DNA from: Petrolisthes cinctipes
Lineage: Eukaryota; Arthropoda; Malacostraca; Decapoda; Porcellanidae
Reading direction: 5' to 3'
DNA: 64,000 bases
NCBI GenBank assembly: GCA_033782935.1
Contig: JAWQEG010000488.1
Location: 558,001 to 622,000 of the forward strand
This document shows positions 52,691 through 64,000 of this stretch, one piece after another. Every line of letters starts with the position of its first letter. Position 1 is the stretch's first letter. The notes beneath the pieces were generated by a model that saw only the letters and a program-made list of their open reading frames with translations, did no database searches and was not told the origin of the DNA. The translations under genes were made by a program, and so were the position numbers.

Positions 52691-53605
52691 CCTGTATTTT
52701 GAAAATACTCTAACAAGAATTAGGCATGTACAGATACCTTCTGGGACCTCTAAATATCGAATTTTCGGGTGTTTTGGTACTGAATTTGAGATATCGATTT
52801 TTTGGCACCTAAAATGTCGATTTTTAGCATGTTTTTAGCCTATAATTTGAAAATATTCTAGCACTGTGTAGGCATGTACAGATTGCTTCTGGGACCCCAA
52901 AATATTGAATTTTCGATTGTTTTGAGCCTGAATTTGAGATATAAACGGGTACAGAAGATACATGCACATATTGACTTTGGGCATCTAAAATATCGATTTT
53001 CAGCATGTTTTGGGCCTGTATTTTGAAAATACTCTAACACTGAGTAGGCATGTACAGATTGCTTCTGGGACCCCAAAATATTGAATTTTCGGGTGTTTTG
53101 AGCCTGAATTTGAGATATAAACGGGTACTGAAGATGCATGCACATATCGACTTTTGTGCACCTAAAAGATCGATTTTCAGTATGTTTTGAGCATGTATTT
53201 TGAAAATACTCTAACACGGAGTAGGCATGTACAGATCGGTTCTGGGACCCCTACATATCGAATTTTCTGGTGTTTTGGGACTGAATTTGAGATATCGACT
53301 TTTTGGCACCTAAAAGATCGATTTTTAGCATGTTTTTAGCCTATATTTTGAAAATATTCTAGCACTGTACAGATTGCTTCTGGGACCCCAAAATATTGAA
53401 TTTTCGGGTGTTTTGAGCCTGAATTTGAGATATAAACGGGTACAGAAGATACATGCACATATTGACTTTGGGCACCAAAAATATCGATTTTCAGCATGTT
53501 TTGGGCCTGAATTTTGAAAATACTCTAACACGGAGTAGGGATGTACAGGTCGCTTCTGGGACCCCAAAATATCGAATTTTCGGGTGTTTAGGGCCAGAAT
53601 TTGAG

Positions 53606-55190
53606 ATATATACGTGTACTGAAGATGCATGCACATATCGACTTTTGTGCACCTAAAAGATCGATTTTTAGCATGTTTTTAGCCTATATTTTGAAAATAT
53701 TCTAGCACAGAGTAGGCATGTACAGATTGCTTCTGGGACTCCAAAATATTGAATTTTCGGGTGTTTTGAGCCTGAATTTGAGATATAAACGGGTACACAA
53801 GATACATGCACATATTGACTTTGGGCACCAAAAATATCGATTTTCAGCATGTTTTGGGCCTGAATTTTGAAAATACTCTAACACGGAGTAGGCATGTACA
53901 GATCGCTTCTGGGACCCCAAAATATCGAATTTTCGGGTGTTTAGGGCCAGAATTTGAGATATAAACGGGTACAGAAGATGCATGCACATATCGACTTTTG
54001 GGCACCTAAAAGATCGATTTTCAGTATGTTTTTGGCCTGTATTTTGAAAATACTCTAACACGGAGTAGGCATGTACAGATACTTTCTGGGACCTCTAAAT
54101 ATCGAATTTTCGGGTGTTTTGGGACTGAATTTGAGATATCGATTTTTTGGCACCTAAAATGTCGATTTTTAGCATGTTTTTAGCCTATATTTTGAAAATA
54201 TTCTAGCACTGTGTAGGCATGTACAGATTGCTTCTGGGACCCCAAAATATTGAATTTTCGGGGGTTTTGAGCCTGAATTTGAGATATAAACGGGTACAGA
54301 AGATACATGCACATATTGACTTTGGGCATCTAAAATATCGATTTTCAGCATGTTTTGGGCCTGTATTTTGAAAATACTCTAACACTGAGTAGGCATGTAC
54401 AGATTGCTTCAGGGACCCCAAAATATTGAATTTTCGGGTGTTTTGAGCCTGAATTTGAGATATAAACGGGTACTGAAGATGCATGCACATATCGACTTTT
54501 GTGCACCTAAAAGATCGATTTTCAGTATGTTTTGAGCATGTATTTTGAAAATACTCTAACACGGAGTAGGCATGTACAGATCGCTTGTGGGACCCCTAAA
54601 TATCGAATTTTCGGGTGTTTTGGGACTGAATTTGAGATATTGACTTTTTGGCACCTAAAAGATCGATTTTTAACATGTTTTTAGCCTATATTTTGAAAAT
54701 ATTCTAGCACTGTACAGATTGCTTCTGGGACCCCAAAATATTGAATTTGCGGGTGTTTTGAGCCTGAATTTGAGATATAAACGGCTACAGAAGATACATG
54801 CACATATTGACTTTGGGCACCAAAAATATCGATTTTCAGCATGTTTTGAGCCTGAATTTTGAAAATACTCTAACACGGAGTAGGCATGTACAGATCGCTT
54901 CTAGGACCCCAAAATAACGAATTTTCGGGTGTTTAGGGCCAGAATTTGAGATATAAACGGGTACAGAAGATGCATGCACATATCGACTTTTGGGCACCTA
55001 AAAGATCGATTTTCAGTATGTTTTGTGCATGTATTTTGAAAATACTCTAACACGGAGTAGGCATGTACAGATCGCTTCTGGGACCCCTAAATATCGAATT
55101 TTCGGGTGTTTTGGGACTGAATTTGAGATATCGACTTTTTGGCACCTAAAAGATCGATTTTTAGCATATTTTTAGCCTATATTTTGAAAA
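53606..55190 (+). repeat. Dispersed segment repeat 5b, first copy
   Basis: Collinear with 61,082-62,670 at an offset of 7,476 bp. Shared private variants are GATATATACG near 53,608, GATACTTTCTGGG near 54,078, GCTTGTGGGACC near 54,584, AATTTGCGGGTG near 54,744, AACGGCTACAG near 54,780 and AAAATAACGAATT near 54,910. The offset differs from 5a, so the two copies of the 5a-5b interval differ by one 491 bp trimer. Confidence 0.83.
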
Positions 55191-57190
55191 TATTCTAGCA
55201 CTGTGTAGGCATGTACAGATTGCTTCTGGGACCCCAAAATATTGAATTTTCGGGTGTTTTGAGCCTGAATTTGAGATATAAACGGGTACAGAAGATACAT
55301 GCACATATTGACTTTGGGCATCTAAAATATCGATTTTCAGTATGTTTTGGGCCTCTATTTTGAAAATACTCTAACATTGAGTAGGCATGTACAGATTGCT
55401 TCTGGGACCCCAAAATATTGAAATTCGGGTGTTTTGAGCCTGAATTTGAGATATAAACGGGTACTGAAGATGCATGCACATATCGACTTTTGTGCACCTA
55501 AAAGATCGATTTTCAGTATGTTTTGTGCATGTATTTTGAAAATACTCTAACACGGAGTAGGCATGTACAGATCGCTTCTGGGACCCCTAAATATCGAATT
55601 TTCGGGTGTTTTGGGACTGAATTTGAGATATCGACTTTTTGGCACCTAAAAGATCGATTTTTAGCATATTTTTAGCCTATATTTTGAAAATATTCTAGCA
55701 CTGAGTAGGCATGTACAGATTGCTTCTGGGACCCCAAAATATTGAATTTTCGGGTGTTTTGAGCCTGAATTTGAGATATAAACGGGCACAGATGATACAT
55801 GCACATATTGACTTTGGGCACCAAAAATATCGATTTTCAGCATGTTTTGGGCATGAATTTTGAAAATACTCTAACACGGAGTAGGCATGTACAGATCGCT
55901 TCTGGGACCCCAAAATATCGAATTTTCTGGTGTTTAGGGCCAGAATTTGAGATATAAACGGGTACAGAAGATGCATGCACATATCGACTTTTGGGCACCT
56001 AAAAGATCGATTTTCAGTATGTTTTTGGCCTGTATTTTGAAAATACTCTAACACGGAGTAGGCATGTACAGATACCTTCTGGGATCTCTAAATATCGAAT
56101 TTTCGGGTGTTTTGGGACTGAATTTGAGATATCGATTTTTTGGCACCTAAAATGTCGATTTTTAGCATGTTTTTAGCCTATATTTTGAAAATATTCTAGC
56201 ACTGTGTAGGCATGTACAGATTGCTCCTGGGACCCCAAAATATTGAATTTTCGGGTGTTTTGAGCCTGAATTTGAGATATAAACGGGTACAGAAGATACA
56301 TGCACATATTGACTTTGGGCATCTAAAATATCGATTTTCAGTATGTTTTGGGCCTCTATTTTGAAAATACTCTAACATTGAGTAGGCATGTACAGATTGC
56401 TTCTGGGACCCCAAAATATTGAAATTCGGGTGTTTTGAGCCTGAATTTGAGATATAAACGGGTACTGAAGATGCATGCACATATCGACTTTTGTGCACCT
56501 AAAAGATCGATTTTCAGTATGTTTTAAGCATGTATTTTGAAAATACTCTAACACGGAGTAGGCATGTACAGATCGCTTCTGGGACCCCTTAATATCGAAT
56601 TTTCGGGTGTTTTGGGACTGAATTTGAGATATTGACTTTTTGGCACCTAAAAGATCGATTTTTAGCATGTTTTTAGCCTATATTTTGAAAATATTCTAGC
56701 ACTGTACAGATTGCTTCTGGGACCCCAAAATATTGAATTTTCGGGTGTTTTGAGCTTGAATTTGAGATATAAACGGGTACAGAAGATACATGCACATATT
56801 GACTTTGGGAACCAAAAATATCGATTTTCAGCATGTTTTGGGCCTGAATTTTGAAAATACTCTAACACGGAGTAGGCATGTACAGATCGCTTCTGGGACC
56901 CCAAAATATCGAATTTTCGGGTGTTTAGGGCCAGAATTTGAGATATAAACGGGTACAGAAGATGCATGCACATATCGACTTTTGGGCACCTGAAAGATCG
57001 ATTTTCAGTATGTTTTTGGCCTGTATTTTGAAAATACTCTAACACGGAGTAAGCATGTACAGATACCTTCTGGGACCTCTAAATATCGAATTTTCGGGTG
57101 TTTTGGGACTGAATTTGAGATATCGACTTTTTGGCACCTAAAAGATCGATTTTTAGCATGTTTTTAGCCTATATTTTGAAAATATTCTAG
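55191..57190 (+). repeat. 1,001 bp tandem repeat carrying a 2 bp deletion marker
   Basis: Points at 55,195 and 56,196 are equivalent. Both units carry AACATTGAG, GGGCCTCTATTTTG and the 2 bp deletion ATTGAAATTCGGG in half B (near 55,418 and 56,419). The same combination recurs near 63,150-63,230, so this unit has a third, distant copy. Confidence 0.8.
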
Positions 57191-59007
57191 AACTGAGTAG
57201 GCATGTACAGATCGCTTCTGGGACCCCAAAATATTGAATTTTCGGGTGTTTTGAGCCTGAATTTGAGATATAAACGGGTACAGAAGATACATGCACATAT
57301 TGACTTTGGGCATCTAAAATATCGATTTTCAGCATGTTTTGGGCCTGTATTTTGAAAATAATCTAACACTGAGTAGGCATGTACAGATTACTTCTGGGAC
57401 CCCAAAATATTGAATTTTGGGGTGTTTTGAGCCTGAATTTGAGATATAAACGGGTACTGAAGATGCATGCACATATCGACTTTTGTGCACCTAAAAGATC
57501 GATTTTCAGTATGTTTTGTGCATGTATTTTGAAAATACTCTAACACGGAGTAGGCATGTACAGATCGCTTCTGGGACCCCTAAATATCGAATTTTCGGGT
57601 GTTTTGGGACTGAATTTGAGATATCGACTTTTTGGCACCTAAAAGATCGATTTTTAGCATATTTTTAGCCTATATTTTGAAAATATTCTAGCACTGAGTA
57701 GGCATGTACAGATTGCTTCTGGGACCCCAAAATATTGAATTTTCGGGTGTTTTGAGCCTGAATTTGAGATATAAACGAGCACAGAAGATACATGCACATA
57801 TTGACTTTGGGCACCAAAAATATCGATTTTCAGCATGTTTTGGGCCTGAATTTTGAAAATACTCTAACACGGAGTAGGCATGTACAGATCGCTTCTGGGA
57901 CCCCAAAATATCGAATTTTCTGGTGTTTAGGGCCAGAATTTGAGATATAAACGGGTACAGAAGATGCATGCACATATCGACTTTTGGGCAACTAAAAGAT
58001 CGATTTTCAGTATGTTTTTGGCCTGTATTTTGAAAATACTCTAACACGGAGTAGGCATGTACAGATACCTTCTGGGACCTCTAAATATCGAATTTTCGGG
58101 TGTTTTGGGACTGAATTTGAGATATCGATTTTTTGGCACCTAAAATGTCGATTTTTAGCATGTTTTTAGCCTATATTTTGAAAATATTCTAGCACTGTGT
58201 AGGCATGTACAGATTGCTTCTGGGACCCCAAAATATTGAATTTTCGGGTGTTTTGAGCCTGAATTTGAGATATAAACGGGTACAGAAGATACATGCACAT
58301 ATTGACTTTGGGCATCTAAAATATCGATTTTCAGTATGTTTTGGGCCTCTATTTTGAAAATACTCAAACACGGAGTAGGCATGTACAGATCGCTTCTGGG
58401 ACCCCAAAATATCGAATTTTCGGGTGTTTAGGGCCAGAATTTGAGATATAAACGGGTACAGAAGATGCATGCACATATCGACTTTTGGGCACCTAAAAGA
58501 TCGATTTTCAGTATGTTTTTGGCCTGTATTTTGAAAATACTCTAACACGGAGTAAGCATGTACAGATACCTTCTGGGACCTCTAAATATCGAATTTTCGG
58601 GTGTTTTGGGACTGAATTTGAAATATCGATTTTTTGGCACCTAAAATGTCGATTTTTAGCATGTTTTTAGCCTATATTTTGAAAATATTTTAGCACTGTG
58701 TAGGCATGTACAGATTGCTTCTGGGACCCCAAAATATTGAATTTTCGGGTGTTTTGAGCCTGAATTTGAGATATAAACGGGTACTGAAGATGCATGCACA
58801 TATCGACTTTTGTGCACCTAAAAGATCGATTTTCAGTATGTTTTGAGCATGTATTTTGAAAATACTCTAACACGGAGTAGGCATGTACAGATCGCTTCTG
58901 GGACCCCTAAATATTGAATTTTCGGGTGTTTGGGGACTGAATTTGAGATATCGACTTTTTGGCACCTAAAAGATCGATTTTTAGGATGTTTTTAGCCTAT
59001 ATTTTGA
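57191..59007 (+). repeat. Trimer array between the 1,001 bp repeat and segment repeat 5a copy 2
   Basis: Regular units in normal orientation. The part near 57,654-58,150 resembles 55,661-56,160 at an offset of about 1,993 bp, sharing AGCATATTTTTAGCC and TTTTCTGGTGTTTAGG. Nothing but satellite is present. Confidence 0.72.
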
Positions 59008-60650
59008 AAATATTCTACAGATTGCTTCTGGGACCCCAAAATATTGAATTTTCGGGTGTTTTGAGCCTGAATTTGAGATATAAACGGGTACAGAAGATAC
59101 ATGCACATATTGACTTTGGGCACCAAAAATATCGATTTTCAGCATGTTTTGGGCCTGAATTTTGAAAATACTCTAACACGGAGTAGGCATGTACAGATCG
59201 CTTCTGTGACCCCATAATATCGAATTTTCGGGTGTTTAGGGCCAGAATTTGAGACATAAACGGGTACAGAAGATGCATGCACATATCGACTTTTGTGCAC
59301 CTAAAAGATCGATTTTCAGTATGTTTTGAGCATGTATTTTGAAAATACTCTAACACGGAGTAGGCATGTACAGATTGCTTCTGGGACCCCTAAATATCGA
59401 ATTTTCGGGTGTTTTGGGACTGAATTTGAGATATTGACTTTTTGGCACCTAAAAGATCGATTTTTAGCATGTTTTTAGCCTATATTTTGAAAATATTCTA
59501 GCACTGAGTAGGCATGTACAGATTGCTTCTGGGACTCCAAAATATTGAATTTTCGGGTGTTTTGAGCCTGAATTTGAGATATAAACGGGTACAGAAGATA
59601 CATGCACATATTGACTTTGGGCACCAAAAATATCGATTTTCAGCATGTTTTGGGCCTGAATTTTGAAAATACTCTAACACGGAGTAGGCATGTACAGATC
59701 GCTTCTGGGACCCCAAAATATCGAATTTTCGGGTGTTTAGGGCCAGAATTTGAGACATAAACGGGTACAGAAGATGCATGCACATATCGACTTTTGGGCA
59801 CCTAAAAGATCGATTTTCAGTATGTTTTTGGCCTGTATTTTAAAAATACTCTAACACGGTGTAGGCATGTACATATACCTTCTGGGACCTCTAAATATCG
59901 AATTTTCGGGTGTTTTGGGACTGAATTTGAGATATCGATTTTTTGGCACCTAAAATGTCGATTTTTAGCATGTTTTTAGCCTATATTTTGAAAATATTCT
60001 AGCACTGTGTTGGCATGTACAGATTGCTTCTGGGACCCCAAAATATTGAATTTTCGGGTGTTTTGAGCCTGAATTTGAGATATAAACGGGTACAGAAGAT
60101 ACATGCACATATTGACTTTGGGCATCTAAAATATCGATTTTCAGCATGTTTTGGGCCTGTATTTTCAAAATACTCTAACACTGAGTAGGCATGTACAGAT
60201 TGCTTCTGGGACCCCAAAATATTGAATTTTCGGGTGTTTTGAGCCTGAATTTGAGATATAAACGGGTACTGAAGATGCATGCACATATCGACTTTTGTGC
60301 ACCTAAAAGATCGATTTTTAGTATGTTTTGAGCATGTATTTTGAAAATACTCTAACACGGAGTAGGCATGTACAGATCGCTTCTGGGACCCCTAAATATC
60401 GAATTTTCGGGTGTTTTGGGACTGAATTTGAGATATTGACTTTTTGGCACCTAAAAGATCGATTTTTAGCATGTTTTTAGCCTATATTTTGAAAATATTC
60501 TAACACGGAGTAGGCATGTACAGATCGCTTCTGGGACCCCAAAATATCGAATTTTCGGGTGTTTAGGGCCAGAATTTGAGATATAAACGGGTACAGAAGA
60601 TGCATGCACATATCGACTTTTGGGCACCTAAAAGATCGATTTTCAGTATG
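59008..60650 (+). repeat. Dispersed segment repeat 5a, second copy
   Basis: Partner of 51,041-52,690. At its left edge the first monomer has lost more of half A (TATTCTACAG near 59,012). The copy ends near 60,650, where ATGTTTTTGGCCCG replaces ATGTTTTTGGCCTG. Confidence 0.82.
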
Positions 60651-61081
60651 TTTTTGGCCCGTATTTTGAAAATACTCTAACACGGAGTAGGCATGTACAG
60701 ATACCTTCTGGGACCTCTAAATATCGAATATTTGGGTGTTTTGGGACTGAATTTGAGATATCGATATTTTGGCCCCTAAAATGTCCATTTTTAGCATGTT
60801 TTTAGCCTATATTTTGAAAATATTCTAGCACTGTGTAGGCATGTACAGATTGCTTCTGGGACCCCAAAATATTGAATTTTCGGGTGTTTTGAGCCTGAAT
60901 TTGAGATATAAACGGGTACAGAAGATACATGCACATATTGACTTTTGGCATCTAAAATATCGATTTTCAGCATGTTTTGGGCCTGTATTTTGAAAATACT
61001 CTAACAATGAGTAAGCATGTACAGATTGCTTCTGGGACCCCAAAATATTGAATTTTCGGGTGTTTTGAGCCTGAATTTGAG
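60651..61081 (+). repeat. Chimeric patch resembling 48,860-49,000 between repeats 5a and 5b
   Basis: GGCCCGTATTTTG, CGAATATTTGGG and GGCCCCTAAAATGTCC occur together here and at 48,861-48,995. The 5a partner at 52,690-52,830 instead has TAACAAGAATTAGGC and the usual forms. This patch therefore came from a different unit than its left neighbour. Confidence 0.75.
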
Positions 61082-62670
61082 ATATATACGGGTACTGAAG
61101 ATGCATGCACATATCGACTTTTGTGCACCTAAAAGATCGATTTTTAGCATGTTTTTAGCCTATATTTTGAAAATATTCTAGCACTGAGTAGGCATGTACA
61201 GATTGCTTCTGGGACTCCAAAATATTGAATTTTCGGGTGTTTTGAGCCTGAATTTGAGATATAAACGGGTACACAAGATACATGCACATATTGACTTTGG
61301 GCACCAAAAATATCGATTTTCAGCATGTTTTGGGCCTGAATTTTGAAAATACTCTAACACGGAGTAGGCATGTACAGATCGCTTCTGGGACCCCAAAATA
61401 TCGAATTTTCGGGTGTTTAGGGCCAGAATTTGAGATATAAACGGGTACAGAAGATGCATGCACATATCGACTTTTGGGCACCTAAAAGATCGATTTTCAG
61501 TATGTTTTTGGCCTGTATTTTGAAAATACTCTAACACGGAGTAGGCATGTACAGATACTTTCTGGGACCTCTAAATATCGAATTTTCGGGTGTTTTGGGA
61601 CTGAATTTGAGATATCGATTTTTTGGCACCTAAAATGTCGATTTTTAGCATGTTTTTAGCCTATATTTTGAAAATATTCTAGCACTGTGTAGGCATGTAC
61701 AGATTGCTTCTGGGACTCCAAAATATTGAATTTTCGGGTGTTTTGAGCCTGAATTTGAGATACAAACGGGTACAGAAGATACATGCACATATTGACTTTG
61801 GGCATCTAAAATATCGATTTTCAGCATGTTTTGGGCCTGTATTTTGAAAATACTCTAACACTGAGTAGGCATGTACAGATTGCTTCAGGGACCCCAAAAT
61901 ATTGAATTTTCGGGTGTTTTGAGCCTGAATTTGAGATATAAACGGGTACTGAAGATGCATGCACATATCGACTTTTGTGCACCTAAAAGATCGATTTTCA
62001 GTATGTTTTGAGCATGTATTTTGAAAATACTCTAACACGGAGTAGGCATGTACAGATCGCTTGTGGGACCCCTAAATATCGAATTTTCGGGTGTTTTGGG
62101 ACAGAATTTGAGATATTGACTTTTTGGCACCTAAAAGATCGATTTTTAACATGTTTTTAGCCTATATTTTGAAAATATTCTAGCACTGTACAGATTGCTT
62201 CTGGGACCCCAAAATATTGAATTTGCGGGTGTTTTGAGCCTGAATTTGAGATATAAACGGCTACAGAAGATACATGCACATATTGACTTTGGGCACCAAA
62301 AATATCGATTTTCAGCATGTTTTGAGCCTGAATTTTGAAAATACTCTTACACGGAGTAGGCATGTACAGATCGCTTCTAGGACCCCAAAATAACGAATTT
62401 TCGGGTGTTTAGGGCCAGAATTTGAGATATAAACGGGTACAGAAGATGCATGCACATATCGACTTTTGGGCACCTAAAAGATCGATTTTCAGTATGTTTT
62501 GTGCATGTATTTTGAAAATACTCTAACACGGAGTAGGCATGTACAGATCGCTTCTGGGACCCCTAAATATCGAATTTTCGGGTGTTTTGGGACTGAATTT
62601 GAGATATCGACTTTTTGGCACCTAAAAGATCGATTTTTAGCATATTTTTAGCCTATATTTTGAAAATATT
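61082..62670 (+). repeat. Dispersed segment repeat 5b, second copy
   Basis: Partner of 53,606-55,190, with the same series of private variants, including GCTTGTGGGACC (62,060), AATTTGCGGGTG (62,220) and AACGGCTACAG (62,256). It departs near 62,680, where CACTGAGTAGG replaces CACTGTGTAGG. Confidence 0.82.
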
Positions 62671-63424
62671 CTAGCACTGAGTAGGCATGTACAGATTGCT
62701 TCTGGGACCCCAAAATATTGAATTTTCGGGTGTTTTGAGCCTGAATTTGAGATATAAACGGGTACTGAAGATGCATGCACATATCGACTTTTGGGCACCT
62801 AAAAGATCGATTTTCAGTATGTTTTTGGCCTGTATTTTGAAAATACTCTAACACGGAGTAGGCATGTACAGATACCTTCTGGGACCTCTAAATATCGAAT
62901 TATCGGGTGTTTTGGGACTGAATTTGAGATATCGATTTTTTGGCACCTAAAATGTCGATTTTTAGCATGTTTTTAGCCTATATTTTGAAAATATTCTAGC
63001 ACTGTGTAGGCATGTACAGATTGCTTCTGGGACCCCAAAATATTGAATTTTCGGGTGTTTTGAGCCTGAATTTGAGATATAAACGGGTACAGAAGATACA
63101 TGCACATATTGACTTTGGGCATCTAAAATATCGATTTTCAGTATGTTTTGGGCCTCTATTTTGAAAATACTCTAACATTGAGTAGGCATGTACAGATTGC
63201 TTCTGGGACCCCAAAATATTGAAATTCGGGTGTTTTGAGCCTGAATTTGAGATATAAACGGGTACTGAAGATGCATGCACATATCGACTTTTGTGCACCT
63301 AAAAGATCGATTTTCAGTATGTTTTAAGCATGTATTTTGAAAATACTCTAACACGGAGTAGGCATGTACAGATCGCTTCTGGGACCCCTAAATATCGAAT
63401 TTTCGGGTGTTTTGGGACTGAATT
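62671..63424 (+). repeat. Third copy of the ATTGAAATTCGGG-marked unit
   Basis: Carries AACATTGAG near 63,174, GGGCCTCTATTTTG near 63,150 and the 2 bp deletion marker near 63,220, as at 55.2-56.5 kb. Normal orientation, satellite only. Confidence 0.75.
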
Positions 63425-64000
63425 TGAGATATCGATTTTTTGGCACCTAAAATGTCGATTTTTAGCATGTTTTTAGCCTATATTTTGAAAATATTCTAGC
63501 ACTGTGTTGGCATGTACAGATTGCTTCTGGGACCCCAAAATATTGAATTTTCGGGTGTTTTGAGCCTGAATTTGAGATATAAACGGGTACAGAAGATACA
63601 TGCACATATTGACTTTGGGCATCTAAAATATCGATTTTCAGCATGTTTTGGGCCTGTATTTTCAAAATACTCTAACACTAAGTAGGCATGTACAGATTGC
63701 TTCTGGGACCCCAAAATATTGAATTTTCGGGTGTTTTGAGCCTGAATTTGAGATATAAACGGGTACTGAAGATGCATGCACATATCGACTTTTGTGCACC
63801 TAAAAGATCGATTTTTAGTATGTTTTGAGCATGTATTTTGAAAATACTCTAACACGGAGTAGGCATGTACAGATCGCTTCTGGGACCCCTAAATATCGAA
63901 TTTTCGGGTGTTTTGGGACTGAATTTGAGATATTGACTTTTTGGCACCTAAAAGATCGATTTTTAGCATGTTTTTAGCCTATATTTTGAAAATATTCTAA
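63425..64000 (+). repeat. Third copy of the GTGTTGGC-marked segment, cut by the window end
   Basis: Matches 51,960-52,520 and 59,928-60,490, sharing CTGTGTTGGCATG (63,503) and TATTTTCAAAATAC (63,658). It runs off the end of the window, so its true extent is unknown. Confidence 0.78.

Larger units (their letters stand above)
1..64000 (+). repeat. Satellite array filling the whole window (L 176-177 bp and S 147-148 bp monomers)
   Basis: The same AT-rich unit recurs head to tail from the first to the last base. Successive GGCATGTACAG-type landmarks (position of the CAT) lie at 91, 268, 416, 592, 769, 946, 1123, 1270, 1447, 1595 and 1771, giving steps of 177, 148, 176, 177, 177, 177, 147, 177, 148 and 176. 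All monomers run in one direction except two 380 bp blocks. Conserved monomer landmarks in order are TAAAATATCGATTTT, GCATGTTTTG, TATTTTGAAAATA, GGCATGTACAGAT, CTTCTGGGACCCC, ATCGAATTTTCGGGTG, GAATTTGAGATAT and (L only) AAACGGGTACAGAAG. Nested HORs and the absence of genes are typical of centromeric or pericentromeric satellites; that location is an inference. I do not recognise the family. Confidence 0.97.
40811..64000 (+). repeat. Trimer/hexamer HOR array (501 and ~1,002 bp)
   Basis: Equivalent points recur every 501 bp over long stretches (for example 44,508, 45,009, 45,510, 46,011; also 49,994, 50,495, 50,996, 51,497). Two trimer types alternate in places. One has GACTTTGGGCATC, TTTTGTGCACC and GATCGCTTCTGGGACCCC. 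The other has GGGCACCAAAAATATCG, TTTAGGGCCAG, GATACCTTCTGGGACCTC and TCGATTTTTTGGCACC. This is the most regular part of the window. Confidence 0.87.

Noticed and set aside
1..64000. CRISPR array
   Set aside because: Repeats are contiguous 147-177 bp units with no unique spacers between short repeats.
1..64000. rRNA, tRNA or histone gene repeat unit
   Set aside because: The monomer is too short and AT-rich, lacks tRNA boxes or conserved rRNA stretches, and has no conserved coding frame across copies.
1..64000. Named species assignment from the satellite
   Set aside because: I do not recognise this monomer. Any species name would be a guess.

Overview
This 64 kb window is a single block of satellite DNA and nothing else. 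I see no protein-coding gene, RNA gene, transposon, CRISPR array or single-copy sequence. It enters in mid-monomer at base 1 and leaves in mid-monomer at base 64000, so neither array edge is present. Megabase-type tandem satellite with nested higher-order repeats (HORs) points to a eukaryotic chromosome, most likely centromeric or pericentromeric heterochromatin. I do not recognise the family and cannot name a species.

Basic units. There are two monomer lengths: a long form (L, 176-177 bp) and a short form (S, 147-148 bp). At an average of about 167 bp the window holds roughly 380 monomers. The long monomer is itself an old duplication of a unit of about 88 bp: half A (89 bp) and half B (88 bp) still align. 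The short monomer is a long monomer that lost about 29 bp from half B between two ATAT repeats. The typical order is L-L-S, a trimer of about 501 bp. Two alternating trimer types make a hexamer of about 1,001 bp.

Layout. About 1-8,300: irregular order of L and S. About 8,300-21,540: hexamers, with a 4,150 bp segment present twice in tandem (about 11,272-15,421 and 15,422-19,571). About 21,544-27,132: a 2,773 bp segment twice in tandem, each copy carrying a 380 bp block of satellite in the opposite orientation (22,256-22,635 and 25,029-25,408). About 26,931-40,810: a mosaic of three blocks in the order C1-E1-C2-D1-spacer-C3-E2-D2. About 40,811-64,000: regular trimers/hexamers, with a 1,994 bp tandem duplication near 44.6-48.65 kb, a 1,001 bp repeat near 55-56.5 kb, and segments from 51-55.2 kb copied at 59-62.7 kb.

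The interest lies in the history the array records: dimer, then deletion variant, then trimer, then hexamer, then kilobase-scale segment duplications, with visible unequal-exchange junctions, conversion-like patches and one inversion later copied with its host segment. Open reading frames, mostly on the minus strand, are by-products of monomer lengths near multiples of three and are not annotated as genes. All coordinates of duplicated blocks were found by eye from shared private variants and constant offsets; boundaries are good to tens of bases, and no identity percentages were computed.
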